A DNA stretch of 32,697 nt from Gammaproteobacteria bacterium. Its GTDB lineage: Bacteria; Pseudomonadota; Gammaproteobacteria; Xanthomonadales; SZUA-36. The DNA is taken from the NCBI GenBank assembly GCA_030428105.1, contig JAUIBE010000033.1:1-32697 (forward strand). The letters run 5' to 3'. Below, piece after piece: positions 18,980 through 26,164 of the stretch; within the stretch, counting starts at the first letter, position 1; each line of letters opens with the position of its first letter. The position numbers were made by a program, and so were the translations under genes. The notes under the pieces are model-generated. The model had not been told where the DNA came from, did not search any database, and worked only from the letters and a program-made list of their open reading frames with translations.

Positions 18980-21414
18980 CCAAGAAAACGCAAATCGACT
19001 TGAAGTTGCTGCTGCCTGAAGCAGCAGGCAGCAAAGACGCTTGTTATCAAAGACTTCAGGATCTTGTCGAGGCGAAGGCAGGCGTGAGTGCCACGCACGT
19101 CATTGAGCGAGAAGGAAAACAAGCGAATCAGTTTTGCATTCACTACGATCCGGCGGTCCTATCGCTACAGGAGCTGAGACGATTTGCAAAGCAATCAGGC
19201 ACTTCATTACAAGCACGCTATGGTCATCAGGATTACGATATCCCGCCGCTTGCAGCCGGGCGCGCCAGGCGGCTCGCCCGCGAGTTGTCTGGTTGCACAG
19301 GCGTCCTTGAGGCGGTCGTCTCTCCAGGTGGCGCTGTACGACTCGAATTCGATCGCGTACTAACTGATGAAATCCGACTGCGTGAAGGGCTGGATAAGCT
19401 TGTCGGCGTAATTGCCCGTCCGGAAAAACATGATCATACACACGGGGGCGTGTTTGGAGGCAATACCGAGCTTGTTTTTGTCGGGCTTTGTGGGATTACA
19501 CTGCTCGCAGGATGGTTGCTTGAGTCGCCATCCGGACCACCGGGCTGGGTCTCACAGTCGTTGCTGGTAGCGGCATACTTTTTTGGCGGATGGTTTACGT
19601 TTCGTGAAGCTATTGCTGGTTTGCGCGCTGGTCAGTTCGAGATTGACACACTGATGCTGGTTGCCGCGATCGGCGCCGCTTTCCTGGGGGAATGGGCCGA
19701 AGGCGCACTGCTGCTGTTTCTTTTCAGTCTCGGACACTCGCTTGAGAGCTACGCCATGGGTCGCGCAAGGCGCGCCATCGAGTCACTGGCGGAACTCGCC
19801 CCAAGAACCGCTACTCGTGTAGTGGAGGAGCGTTTGGAGGATGTGCCGGTTGAGAAGTTGTCAGTTGGCGATATCGTCCTGGTCAGACCCAATGAGCGGC
19901 TTCCCGCTGATGGCTTCGTCATCAAGGGAGAAAGTAGTGTCAATCAGGCACCCATCACCGGCGAAAGTGTGCCGGTGGACAAACGTCCCGTTTCAGACGC
20001 AGACAGAGCGGCAAGCGAATCCGATTCAGTCGATGCCGCGAGCCGAGCCTTTGCAGGCACGGTCAACGGCAGTGGCAGTTTGCATGTGTATGTCACGAAA
20101 TTGAGTACTGATTCAACCCTTGCGCGCGTCGTTACTATGGTGCATGAGGCTGAAACCAATCAGTCACCCACCCAGCAATTTACAGACCGCTTTGAGCGAG
20201 TCTTCGTGCCTGCCGTCCTGCTCGGTGCATTGGTGACATTGCTGGTTGGTTTCTTAATTGATCAATCGGTGGGTGAGAGTTTTTATCGCACATTTGCCCT
20301 GTTGGTGGCAGCCAGTCCCTGTGCGCTCGCCATCGCGACTCCAAGCGCTGTTTTAAGCGGCATTGCGCGCGCTGCACGCGGCGGTGTTCTCATTAAAGGA
20401 GGTGGCCCCCTGGAACACCTGGGACGCCTGCAATCCATCGCGTTTGACAAAACAGGCACCTTGACTGAGGGGCACCCCAGACTCACCGATATCAGGCCCG
20501 CGGATGGTATCACTGAATCGCAGTTGCTTCAGGTCGCCATTGCCGTCGAGACCCTGAGTGATCATCCGCTGGCGGCGGCTATTGTTCGAGATGGCACAGC
20601 GCAGATTGACAGCACTGCATTGCTGTCTGCGACGGATATGAAAAGCATTACCGGACGCGGCGTCATGGCCCGTCTGGATGGTGACTTCGTACACATCGGC
20701 AAAGACGATCTTTTTGGCGAAGTGGAGGGACCAGGGTTGCCGGACTCAATTCGCGCTGTTGTGGACGAACTCGAATTGGCTGGACGCACCACTATGATCG
20801 TGCGTCGGGGCGCTCAATATCTCGGGGTGCTGGGGCTGATGGATTCTCCACGACAAGCTGCGCGTGAAGTTATTGAACGTCTCGGCAAGCTTGGTGTGCG
20901 TCGCATGATCATGATTTCCGGCGATAACCAGAAAGTCGCTGAAGCAGTCGCAGGCGAGATTGGTCTGACCGAAGCGCGCGGTGACCTTATGCCAGCAGAC
21001 AAAGTAGAAACCATCAAAAGGCTACGTCAGGAAGCAGCGGTAGCCATGGTAGGTGACGGTGTCAATGATGCGCCGGCAATGGCCAATGCGACCGTCGGAA
21101 TTGCCATGGGTGCGGCCGGTTCCGATGTGGCGCTTGAAACTGCAGATGTCGCTCTCATGGCAGATGAGTTACGCCATCTGCCATTTGCTGTTGGGTTGAG
21201 CCGTGCCAGCAGCCGCGTCATTCGTCAAAATCTCTGGTTTAGTCTCGGAGTGGTGGCCTTATTGGTGCCCTCCACGCTGTTTGGGTTGAGTATTGGTGCG
21301 GCGGTACTGATGCACGAGGGTTCGACGGTGTTGGTTGTGTTCAACGCTTTGCGGCTGTTGAGTTACAGGTCACCTGAGCTGCCTGACGACAGTGGGGCAC
21401 CTCAAGTGAGTTGA
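18976..21414 (+). CDS. P1B-4-type metal-transporting ATPase (Co/Zn/Cd class)
   Basis: ATP-driven inner-membrane metal exporter, 812 residues. It has two N-terminal HMA-like folds (about 1-80 and 95-145) that lack the CxxC metal site, a His-rich linker (KHDHTHGG, 151-158) and then the pump core. The membrane metal site is SPC (447-449, AASPCALAIATPSAVL) rather than CPC, and TM8 carries HEGST (780-784): both define the P1B-4 subgroup, which exports Co(II) and related divalent ions. Actuator TGES is at 328-331, the phosphorylated Asp at 491 (DKTGT), and the hinge is VGDGVNDAPAMA. ATG overlaps the PII-like gene's TGA (ATGA), so the two are translationally coupled and probably work together. Confidence 0.94.
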   Translation: MTKKTQIDLKLLLPEAAGSKDACYQRLQDLVEAKAGVSATHVIEREGKQANQFCIHYDPAVLSLQELRRFAKQSGTSLQARYGHQDYDIPPLAAGRARRLARELSGCTGVLEAVVSPGGAVRLEFDRVLTDEIRLREGLDKLVGVIARPEKHDHTHGGVFGGNTELVFVGLCGITLLAGWLLESPSGPPGWVSQSLLVAAYFFGGWFTFREAIAGLRAGQFEIDTLMLVAAIGAAFLGEWAEGALLLFLFSLGHSLESYAMGRARRAIESLAELAPRTATRVVEERLEDVPVEKLSVGDIVLVRPNERLPADGFVIKGESSVNQAPITGESVPVDKRPVSDADRAASESDSVDAASRAFAGTVNGSGSLHVYVTKLSTDSTLARVVTMVHEAETNQSPTQQFTDRFERVFVPAVLLGALVTLLVGFLIDQSVGESFYRTFALLVAASPCALAIATPSAVLSGIARAARGGVLIKGGGPLEHLGRLQSIAFDKTGTLTEGHPRLTDIRPADGITESQLLQVAIAVETLSDHPLAAAIVRDGTAQIDSTALLSATDMKSITGRGVMARLDGDFVHIGKDDLFGEVEGPGLPDSIRAVVDELELAGRTTMIVRRGAQYLGVLGLMDSPRQAAREVIERLGKLGVRRMIMISGDNQKVAEAVAGEIGLTEARGDLMPADKVETIKRLRQEAAVAMVGDGVNDAPAMANATVGIAMGAAGSDVALETADVALMADELRHLPFAVGLSRASSRVIRQNLWFSLGVVALLVPSTLFGLSIGAAVLMHEGSTVLVVFNALRLLSYRSPELPDDSGAPQVS

Positions 21415-21463
21415 AATTACGATCCTGGATACTGGCGATGGCTACCAATCTGACTTCCGATTT

Positions 21464-21497
21464 TCAAGAACGTCTCTGCGAAGAATCGCGTTCTTGA
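21464..21497. promoter_or_regulatory. Perfect 9-base inverted repeat upstream of the CDF gene
   Basis: TCAAGAACG at 21464-21472 pairs exactly with CGTTCTTGA at 21489-21497 across 16 bases that can form a small inner stem. It ends 41 bases before the CDF start. No T-run follows, so a regulatory dyad or leader hairpin is more likely than a terminator. Confidence 0.45.
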
Positions 21498-21537
21498 TCA
21501 GACCATACGATTGGATCGAAACCGGGAAGGAGACACT

Positions 21538-22140
21538 ATGACCGATTGTGGCTGTGCAGCGCCAGAAGTTAAGACAGCACAGGAGCGTCGCGTACTTCGC
21601 ATCGCCTTGGTACTAAATGCCGTCATGGCAGTGATTGGCGGCCTGTCAGGCTGGTACGCCCAGTCTTCCGGGCTGCTTGCCGATGCTCTGGATATGCTAG
21701 CCGATGCTGCCGCGTATTCGATTGCGTTGTTGGCCATTGGCCGCACGGCATTATTCAAAACCAAAGCTGCGACGCTTAGTGGCGGTATCTTGCTAATACT
21801 TGGCATCGGTATCCTCTTCGAAGTCGGCCGCCGACTGATCTATGGCGCTGAGCCATTGAGTGAATGGATGATCGGCACAGCTTTGTTGTCCCTTGTCGTC
21901 AATCTGACAGTACTGCGGTTGCTGGCACCGATGAAGTCAGGCGAGGTACACCTGAGAGCAACGTGGCTATTTACTCGCGCTGATGTAGTAGCGAACCTGG
22001 GTGTGATCCTAGCTGGGGTGTTGGTTTACTGGCTACGTGTGCCCTATCCGGATTATGTCATCGGAACATTGATTGGACTCTACGTGATCAAAGAAGCAAT
22101 TGAGATATTGTGGGATGCGAGATCGGAAGCTGATGAGTGA
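21538..22140 (+). CDS. Short cation-diffusion-facilitator-type metal transporter
   Basis: A 200-residue membrane protein of the CDF fold with about six helices and no C-terminal cytoplasmic metal domain. It begins MTDCGC, a probable metal-binding tail. TM2 has SSGLLADALDMLADAAAYS, where the usual HxxxD is replaced by Asp residues, and the equivalent site in TM5 is LFTRADVVANLGVILAG, with one Asp and no His. Short CDF relatives with this pattern are common in metal-resistance islands and are thought to move Zn, Cd or Co. The ATG at 21538 has an ideal AAGGAG site eight bases upstream. The stop lies inside the start of the next gene (8-base overlap). Confidence 0.87.
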   Translation: MTDCGCAAPEVKTAQERRVLRIALVLNAVMAVIGGLSGWYAQSSGLLADALDMLADAAAYSIALLAIGRTALFKTKAATLSGGILLILGIGILFEVGRRLIYGAEPLSEWMIGTALLSLVVNLTVLRLLAPMKSGEVHLRATWLFTRADVVANLGVILAGVLVYWLRVPYPDYVIGTLIGLYVIKEAIEILWDARSEADE

Positions 22141-22747
22141 CAGAAATTACTGGGAAAAACACGCACGCAATTATGATGCGTCGTTGAAGTGGGTGTTGGG
22201 ACGGCCACTACCGAGGATGCTCGAACTTGCCAGCAAGGCAGTTCGAGGCAAGCGGAGAGTGCTGGAAGTTGCGGCAGGTACCGGCATCGTTACTTCGGCC
22301 ATCGCTCAGACGAGCGAATCCGTTGTCGCTACGGACTACGCCAATGCGATGGTAGAGGCGCTGGAGCAGCGAGTTAATGACGCCGGGCTCACCAACGTGA
22401 CGTGTGAGCAGGCTGATATCTACGCCCTACCCTATGAAGATGGCGAATTTGATACTGTCGTCGCGGCCAATGTGCTGCACTTGGTGCCCGATCTTTCCGC
22501 AGCAATCCAATCGCTTCGGCGAGTAACGAAGCCAGAAGGCGTGCTCATAGCACCAACGTTTTGCCATGACCAGACGAAGTTGTCGTGGCTGGTATCCCGG
22601 ATCCTCGCCGTAAGCGGGTTCCCGGGACATCGCCGCTTCACACTGCAATCCCTTCAGAGCAAATTGGAAGAGAATGACTTGACCGTGGTTAATTTTGAAT
22701 TACTACCAGGGCTCATTCCGATTGGTTTTGTAGAAGCAGTATTCTGA
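22133..22747 (+). CDS. UbiE-like class I SAM-dependent methyltransferase
   Basis: A 204-residue protein from ATG 22133, which overlaps the CDF gene by eight bases; the open frame back to 22100 is not supported. The motifs are VLEVAAGTGIVTSAIA (motif I, about 45-60), VVATDYANAMVEAL (II), CEQADIYALPYEDGEFDTVVA ending in ANVLHLVPD (III-IV), and VTKPEGVLIAPTF (V). It resembles small-molecule methyltransferases of the UbiE type. The coupling to a metal transporter suggests action on a metal, metalloid or metal-stress product; there is no arsenite-methyltransferase cysteine set, so arsenic is unlikely. It is the last gene of the plus-strand cargo and meets the mer block tail to tail. Confidence 0.85.
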   Translation: MSDRNYWEKHARNYDASLKWVLGRPLPRMLELASKAVRGKRRVLEVAAGTGIVTSAIAQTSESVVATDYANAMVEALEQRVNDAGLTNVTCEQADIYALPYEDGEFDTVVAANVLHLVPDLSAAIQSLRRVTKPEGVLIAPTFCHDQTKLSWLVSRILAVSGFPGHRRFTLQSLQSKLEENDLTVVNFELLPGLIPIGFVEAVF

Positions 22748-22809
22748 AAATCAATTCCCAATTGGAACCTATTTTGTCGATTCTGTGATTGGAAAATTTT
22801 TCTTCACGT
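22748..22809. other. Convergent spacer between metal-efflux and mer blocks
   Basis: A 62-base AT-rich stretch with a CCAATTGG palindrome and a TTTTTCTTC run. No convincing hairpin terminator is visible for either operon. Confidence 0.35.
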
Positions 22810-23754
22810 TCAGTCGATGCGCACGGTGCGATTGATGAATGTAACAATATCTACAAGTGCATCTTCCCGGAAAATGCTCGTTCCTTGACCTTCCGGAGAT
22901 TGAAGTGCATGGCCAGAGCCCAGATAGATTTTTGTTTCGATGTTTGTATTTCCCAGTGAACGCATAACTTTCGCACTTCGTACTGAGGGCACATTGGTGT
23001 CTTCTTCCCCAAACAGAGCCAGAGCAGGAATTGACACCTTGGACCAGTCAGGAGCGGGATCGTAATTGCCTATGGCGTCCCAATGGGGTTTCTGGCGGGC
23101 GTAAATGAGTGACCATGCACCCACATAGGCAAATATGTTCGACAGTACCGGCGGAACTCCGAACTCCCGGAGATTGTAGTTTTCTTCATAAACCAGGAGT
23201 TCATGCATTGGGATGGCACTACTGACAATGCTGACGACAAAGGCCAATTCCGGTATTTGATTGGCCGCTTCAGGCGCGATATGACCACCTTCGCTGAGCC
23301 CGATTACGCCGATTTTTTTCGGATCAACCGATGGGTGCTGCATCAGCCATTCAACGCCAGCTATGGTGTCAGTCGCCAGATCTTCAAAACTGGCGGTGAG
23401 CCATTGTCCGCCAGACTGCTCCGATCCACGCTTGTCAGGCAGCAGTACCACCACGCCATGATCCTGAAGGTATTTAACCAAGGTGATGTACCAGCCATTG
23501 TTGCGAATGCTGGGTCCCGAGCCGTGAATAATGACGACACCGGGGGCCGGATCATTTTCCTCAGGAAGGAAAAGCAAACCCGCGAGATCGAGATTTTGCT
23601 GCGAATTATGAAATTGAATTTCCTGGTGCTGCGTTTCTGCCAGTTTCACCCAGGTGTAAGAACGGGCTTTTGGACGTGTTGCCAGAGTCGCGATGCTGGA
23701 TATTACGAGCAGGCTCACCAACACCCAGCCAATTTTAGGTCTTCGTACAGTCAT
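22810..23754 (-). CDS. Exported or membrane-anchored alpha/beta-hydrolase (dienelactone hydrolase-like), last gene of the mer-like operon
   Basis: A 314-residue protein with an N-terminal signal anchor (about 9-26) and an alpha/beta-hydrolase domain. The oxyanion loop is IIHGSGPS (75-82), the nucleophile is Ser154 in VIGLSEGGH, the acid is probably in ALFGEEDTNVP, and the His is in LGSGHALQSPEG. The triad is complete, so it is probably an active esterase or peptidase-like enzyme facing the periplasm. It starts 10 bases after the thioredoxin-like gene and belongs to the transcript from the merT promoter. A hydrolase is not a normal mer gene; it has no resemblance to the organomercurial lyase MerB. 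The substrate is unknown. Confidence 0.83.
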   Translation of the reverse strand: MTVRRPKIGWVLVSLLVISSIATLATRPKARSYTWVKLAETQHQEIQFHNSQQNLDLAGLLFLPEENDPAPGVVIIHGSGPSIRNNGWYITLVKYLQDHGVVVLLPDKRGSEQSGGQWLTASFEDLATDTIAGVEWLMQHPSVDPKKIGVIGLSEGGHIAPEAANQIPELAFVVSIVSSAIPMHELLVYEENYNLREFGVPPVLSNIFAYVGAWSLIYARQKPHWDAIGNYDPAPDWSKVSIPALALFGEEDTNVPSVRSAKVMRSLGNTNIETKIYLGSGHALQSPEGQGTSIFREDALVDIVTFINRTVRID

Positions 23755-23764
23755 AAAGTCTCGT

Positions 23765-24079
23765 TCATGGTTTAACCCTTCTCACCAGGGCATCGACAAT
23801 CTCATCAATGGTCGGCACGCTGCCCTCACCGGGATAAATTCTGCAATTACCCGCAGCCCCTTGCGGTGCACCAGTGATGTCCAGTCCGTCGACAAGGATT
23901 GTTGGAGAACCCCAGCTTTTCAGTGGTTCGGGCGTTCGTGGATCCATGATGTCCACTTCTTCAACACCGATCATCATGTGCTCACGAACATGATTTAGGG
24001 CACTCATCAGGTTATCTCTGGCTCTGGTTGCCAGGGGGCAGTCATCGAAATAGAGAAATGAAACCGTGATTTCAGCCAT
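23765..24079 (-). CDS. Small thioredoxin-fold protein with YFDDCP motif (resembles the DF (seleno)protein family)
   Basis: A 104-residue protein from ATG 24079, which overlaps the upstream gene by eight bases; the open frame to 24121 is inside that gene. It shows a thioredoxin-like pattern: first strand ITVSFLYFDDCP, helix ATRARDNLMSALNHV, second strand IGVEEVDI, and the substrate-proximal SWGSPTILVDGLDI with the cis-proline SPT, then GNCRIYPGEGSVPTIDEIV. The active site has one Cys (DDCP) where a CxxC would be, plus a second Cys in GNCRIY. Homologues with the same motif sometimes carry selenocysteine at this position. In a mer operon it is a candidate for handling Hg(II) thiol complexes in the cytoplasm. 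Family assignment is from memory of the motif. Confidence 0.72.
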   Translation of the reverse strand: MAEITVSFLYFDDCPLATRARDNLMSALNHVREHMMIGVEEVDIMDPRTPEPLKSWGSPTILVDGLDITGAPQGAAGNCRIYPGEGSVPTIDEIVDALVRRVKP

Positions 24080-24641
24080 CAGCTTCTTCGCCCTTTCTGA
24101 GGCCACGTTCCCAACCGTCAATGTTGTCTATGAACCCAGGGCAATAGTGTTCCTTGCTACCTGCTCCTGAGACCTTCCCCACCAGGTGAGGGATTGCTCG
24201 CATTTCACAGCCTGGCGTTGCGAGGATTGCAGACAGGAGAAACGAGATACCCAGATGACCGTAAATGTAGATCTGTGTGGCTTCAATCACGCCCCACAAA
24301 AGTGCGCTGGCAAGCGTCCCCTCCAGGATGTATCCAAAGAATGCGCCCAGCGCCCAGACGCCCAAAAGTACATAACGAGGTTTCGCGCCAAGGTTTACAC
24401 CCCATCCAATGTTTACAACGTAGGGAACCAGCGCTATGGAGAAAGCAACCCAGAACAACACGAATGGGTTGTCGATATCACTGATGTCGATATATACGAT
24501 CCAGTCGTAGATGAACTTGGCAATAATGAGACCCAATGCCAATCGCACCACCCGACCAATCGGCTCGGGTGGAGGCAATGTTCCTTCCTGATCAAAATGA
24601 AATACGTCACTGAATGATTTTTTTTCCGTTGATTCAGCCAT
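24072..24641 (-). CDS. Four-helix membrane protein with C-terminal Cys motifs, in the mer-like operon
   Basis: A 189-residue protein with about four membrane helices: VVRLALGLIIAKFIYDWIVY, VLFWVAFSIALVPYVVNIGW, YVLLGVWALGAFFGYIL and AILATPG-preceding YIYGHLGISFLLS. The C-terminal soluble tail has Cys-containing motifs, PGCEMRAIPHLVG and KEHYCPGFIDNIDGWERG, which look conserved. I do not recognise a named family; it is not MerC, MerE or MerF by motif, but size and Cys content fit a metal-handling membrane protein. It starts six bases after merP and overlaps the thioredoxin-like gene by eight bases, so it is tightly tied to both. Confidence 0.75.
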   Translation of the reverse strand: MAESTEKKSFSDVFHFDQEGTLPPPEPIGRVVRLALGLIIAKFIYDWIVYIDISDIDNPFVLFWVAFSIALVPYVVNIGWGVNLGAKPRYVLLGVWALGAFFGYILEGTLASALLWGVIEATQIYIYGHLGISFLLSAILATPGCEMRAIPHLVGKVSGAGSKEHYCPGFIDNIDGWERGLRKGEEADG

Positions 24642-24647
24642 CGTTAC

Positions 24648-24983
24648 TTATTCCAGAACAGTTGCCGGGAACCCGACATTGGTCGATGCACTTGCAATGT
24701 CCTCGGCACGGACGATAACCGGGTCGAACACCACTGTTGCTATCTCGGTTTCCAGGTCCACAGCGACTGATATCACACCATCCAGTCGCCTCATTGCGGC
24801 CCTGACAGTCAAGGGACAGGTGGCGCATGTCATGTTGCTGACCTTGAATTTCTGTGTGATTTGATCGGGGTTTTCCTTCTCATCAATTTCTGCCGCGTGA
24901 GTGACATTTAGTAAGAGCAGAAGAGCGAGTATTACTGCAGCCGCTACAGCTGATGCTCTATGTCTATTTCGATCTTTGTTCAT
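24648..24983 (-). CDS. merP: MerP-like periplasmic mercury-binding protein
   Basis: The 111-residue protein starts at ATG 24983 (upstream TAGGAAG) with a signal peptide ending near THAAE, followed by a ferredoxin-like HMA domain. The metal site is NMTCATCPLTVRAAM, Cys53 and Cys56, the MerP motif; the following RLDGVISVAVDLETEIATVVF is the usual beta-alpha-beta continuation. It takes Hg(II) in the periplasm and passes it to MerT. The gene lies eight bases after merT. An open frame up to 25013 exists but begins inside merT. Confidence 0.93.
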   Translation of the reverse strand: MNKDRNRHRASAVAAAVILALLLLLNVTHAAEIDEKENPDQITQKFKVSNMTCATCPLTVRAAMRRLDGVISVAVDLETEIATVVFDPVIVRAEDIASASTNVGFPATVLE

Positions 24984-24991
24984 TTCGCTTC

Positions 24992-25342
24992 CTAGTAAAA
25001 AAACGGGGCCCAAAATTCAACTGTTAGAGAAATTACTATCAGAGCTGTTGCACACCACAGTGCAATCTTGATCAGGCGATCCTGCGTTCTGGTTCGGCAT
25101 TGATCTTCACAGTCAGGCCGTTTGCGATATACCAAATAAAATCCCACCGCGAGGAATCCGCCTGTAACCAAAGCAATGAAATATTTGTATGGCTCGAGCG
25201 CCGTAAGGCTTCCAATCCAAACGCCTGACACACCCAGGGAAACCAGAACCAGGGGCAATATGCAGCAAGTGGACGCAAGTAAAGCGCCCGCCATACCCGC
25301 GATCAGTGTTGTCTGTTTTGATTTTTGCGAATTTTCCAGCAA
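24992..25342 (-). CDS. merT: MerT mercuric ion transport protein
   Basis: A 116-residue, three-helix inner-membrane protein that takes Hg(II) from MerP into the cytoplasm. Helix 1 carries the paired cysteines (Cys26-Cys27 in STCCILPLVLVSLGVSGVW); the loop between helices 2 and 3 carries Cys78 and Cys82 (DCEDQC), the second site of canonical MerT. Length and cysteine spacing match the family. It is the first gene of the operon read from a MerR-type promoter just upstream. Importing mercury without a reductase gene in the same operon is unusual, see the findings. Confidence 0.95.
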   Translation of the reverse strand: MLENSQKSKQTTLIAGMAGALLASTCCILPLVLVSLGVSGVWIGSLTALEPYKYFIALVTGGFLAVGFYLVYRKRPDCEDQCRTRTQDRLIKIALWCATALIVISLTVEFWAPFFY

Positions 25343-25407
25343 TGAGATTCCCTTGTATTCGCCTCAGTTTCGTGTGAGTTGAATTGCGATTGTCTTCATA
25401 GCTTGAT

Positions 25408-25438
25408 AGCTTAAATCCTGTAGCAACTACAAGTTCAA
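25408..25438 (-). promoter_or_regulatory. MerR-controlled merT promoter with 19-base spacer
   Basis: On the minus strand, -35 TTGAAC (25438-25433) and -10 TAAGCT (25413-25408) are separated by exactly 19 bases, the over-long spacing that MerR-type activators need. The dyad TGTAG-TTG-CTACA lies in the spacer at 25419-25431. The well-known Tn501 merT promoter has TTGACT, 19 bases, TAAGGT: almost the same. Confidence 0.87.
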
Positions 25439-25453
25439 GAGGTATTTCTACAT

Positions 25454-25858
25454 ATGAAGACTGGATCGATCACGCGTGGGAAGCTGGCGAAGCTCGCCAA
25501 GGTGAATGCCGAGACCATTCGCTATTATGAAAAAGCGGGATTGATGCCTTTCCCGCCTCGCTCAGCGGGTGGCCACCGGGTTTACGGGCAACCACACGTA
25601 AAGCGATTGGCCTTTATCCGACGATGCAGGGAACTTGGATTCAATCTCGAAGAAATCCGTGGCTTTCTGGCACTAGTGGACGGTGGAAAATACACGTGCG
25701 GTGAAGTACTGCAGTTAACACAGGCTCATATTTCGGACATTCAGCTCAAGATTCGAGATCTGCAGAAAATGAAAAAAACTCTTACTGAGATATCCAAACA
25801 ATGTTCAGGTAAGCAAGCCCCCGAGTGTCCTATAGTGGATACGCTTTGGCAAAACTAG
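25454..25858 (+). CDS. merR: MerR, mercury-responsive regulator
   Basis: A 134-residue MerR-family protein: winged HTH (KLAKLAKVNAETIRYYEKAG, then RVYGQPHVKRLAFIRRCREL), long dimerisation helix and metal-binding loop. The three Hg ligands are Cys82 (YTCGEVLQL), Cys117 (SKQCSGKQ) and Cys125 (APECPIVDTL). Tn501 MerR has Cys82, Cys117 and Cys126, so this is a mercury sensor rather than a Zn, Cu or Cd sensor. It is divergent from merT and shares the promoter region, where it will both repress and activate. ATG 25454 has an AAGAGGTATTT site. Confidence 0.93.
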   Translation: MKTGSITRGKLAKLAKVNAETIRYYEKAGLMPFPPRSAGGHRVYGQPHVKRLAFIRRCRELGFNLEEIRGFLALVDGGKYTCGEVLQLTQAHISDIQLKIRDLQKMKKTLTEISKQCSGKQAPECPIVDTLWQN

Positions 25859-26164
25859 CCTGCTACACATTTCCAGGACATAGATTTCAAGGAATTCTTA
25901 GCTTCAATCACCAGTTTGAATTCTATATACAAAACCAAATTTGAATTATTTTTGCTATTTTTTCAGTGAGATATGCCCACCTCTCAAGAACGACCCTACT
26001 ACTTACCCTACTAATTAATTAAAAATTCATTCACATTTGCCATTTGCAAACGAACAATTCACATTCTGTCTAAAGCTTTACCCTAGCAAGCAGATTCTTA
26101 AATGTCGAATTAGCTCGGCTGATGGGTTCTCACAGGTTGACATCCAATTTCCTGATCCGCAGAT
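25859..26164. other. AT-rich spacer between the merR gene and the defence block
   Basis: About 300 bases, strongly AT-rich, at the junction where gene content and composition change. I see no open frame, tRNA, hairpin or IS end. CATTTGC occurs twice in tandem at 26034-26047. Confidence 0.6.
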
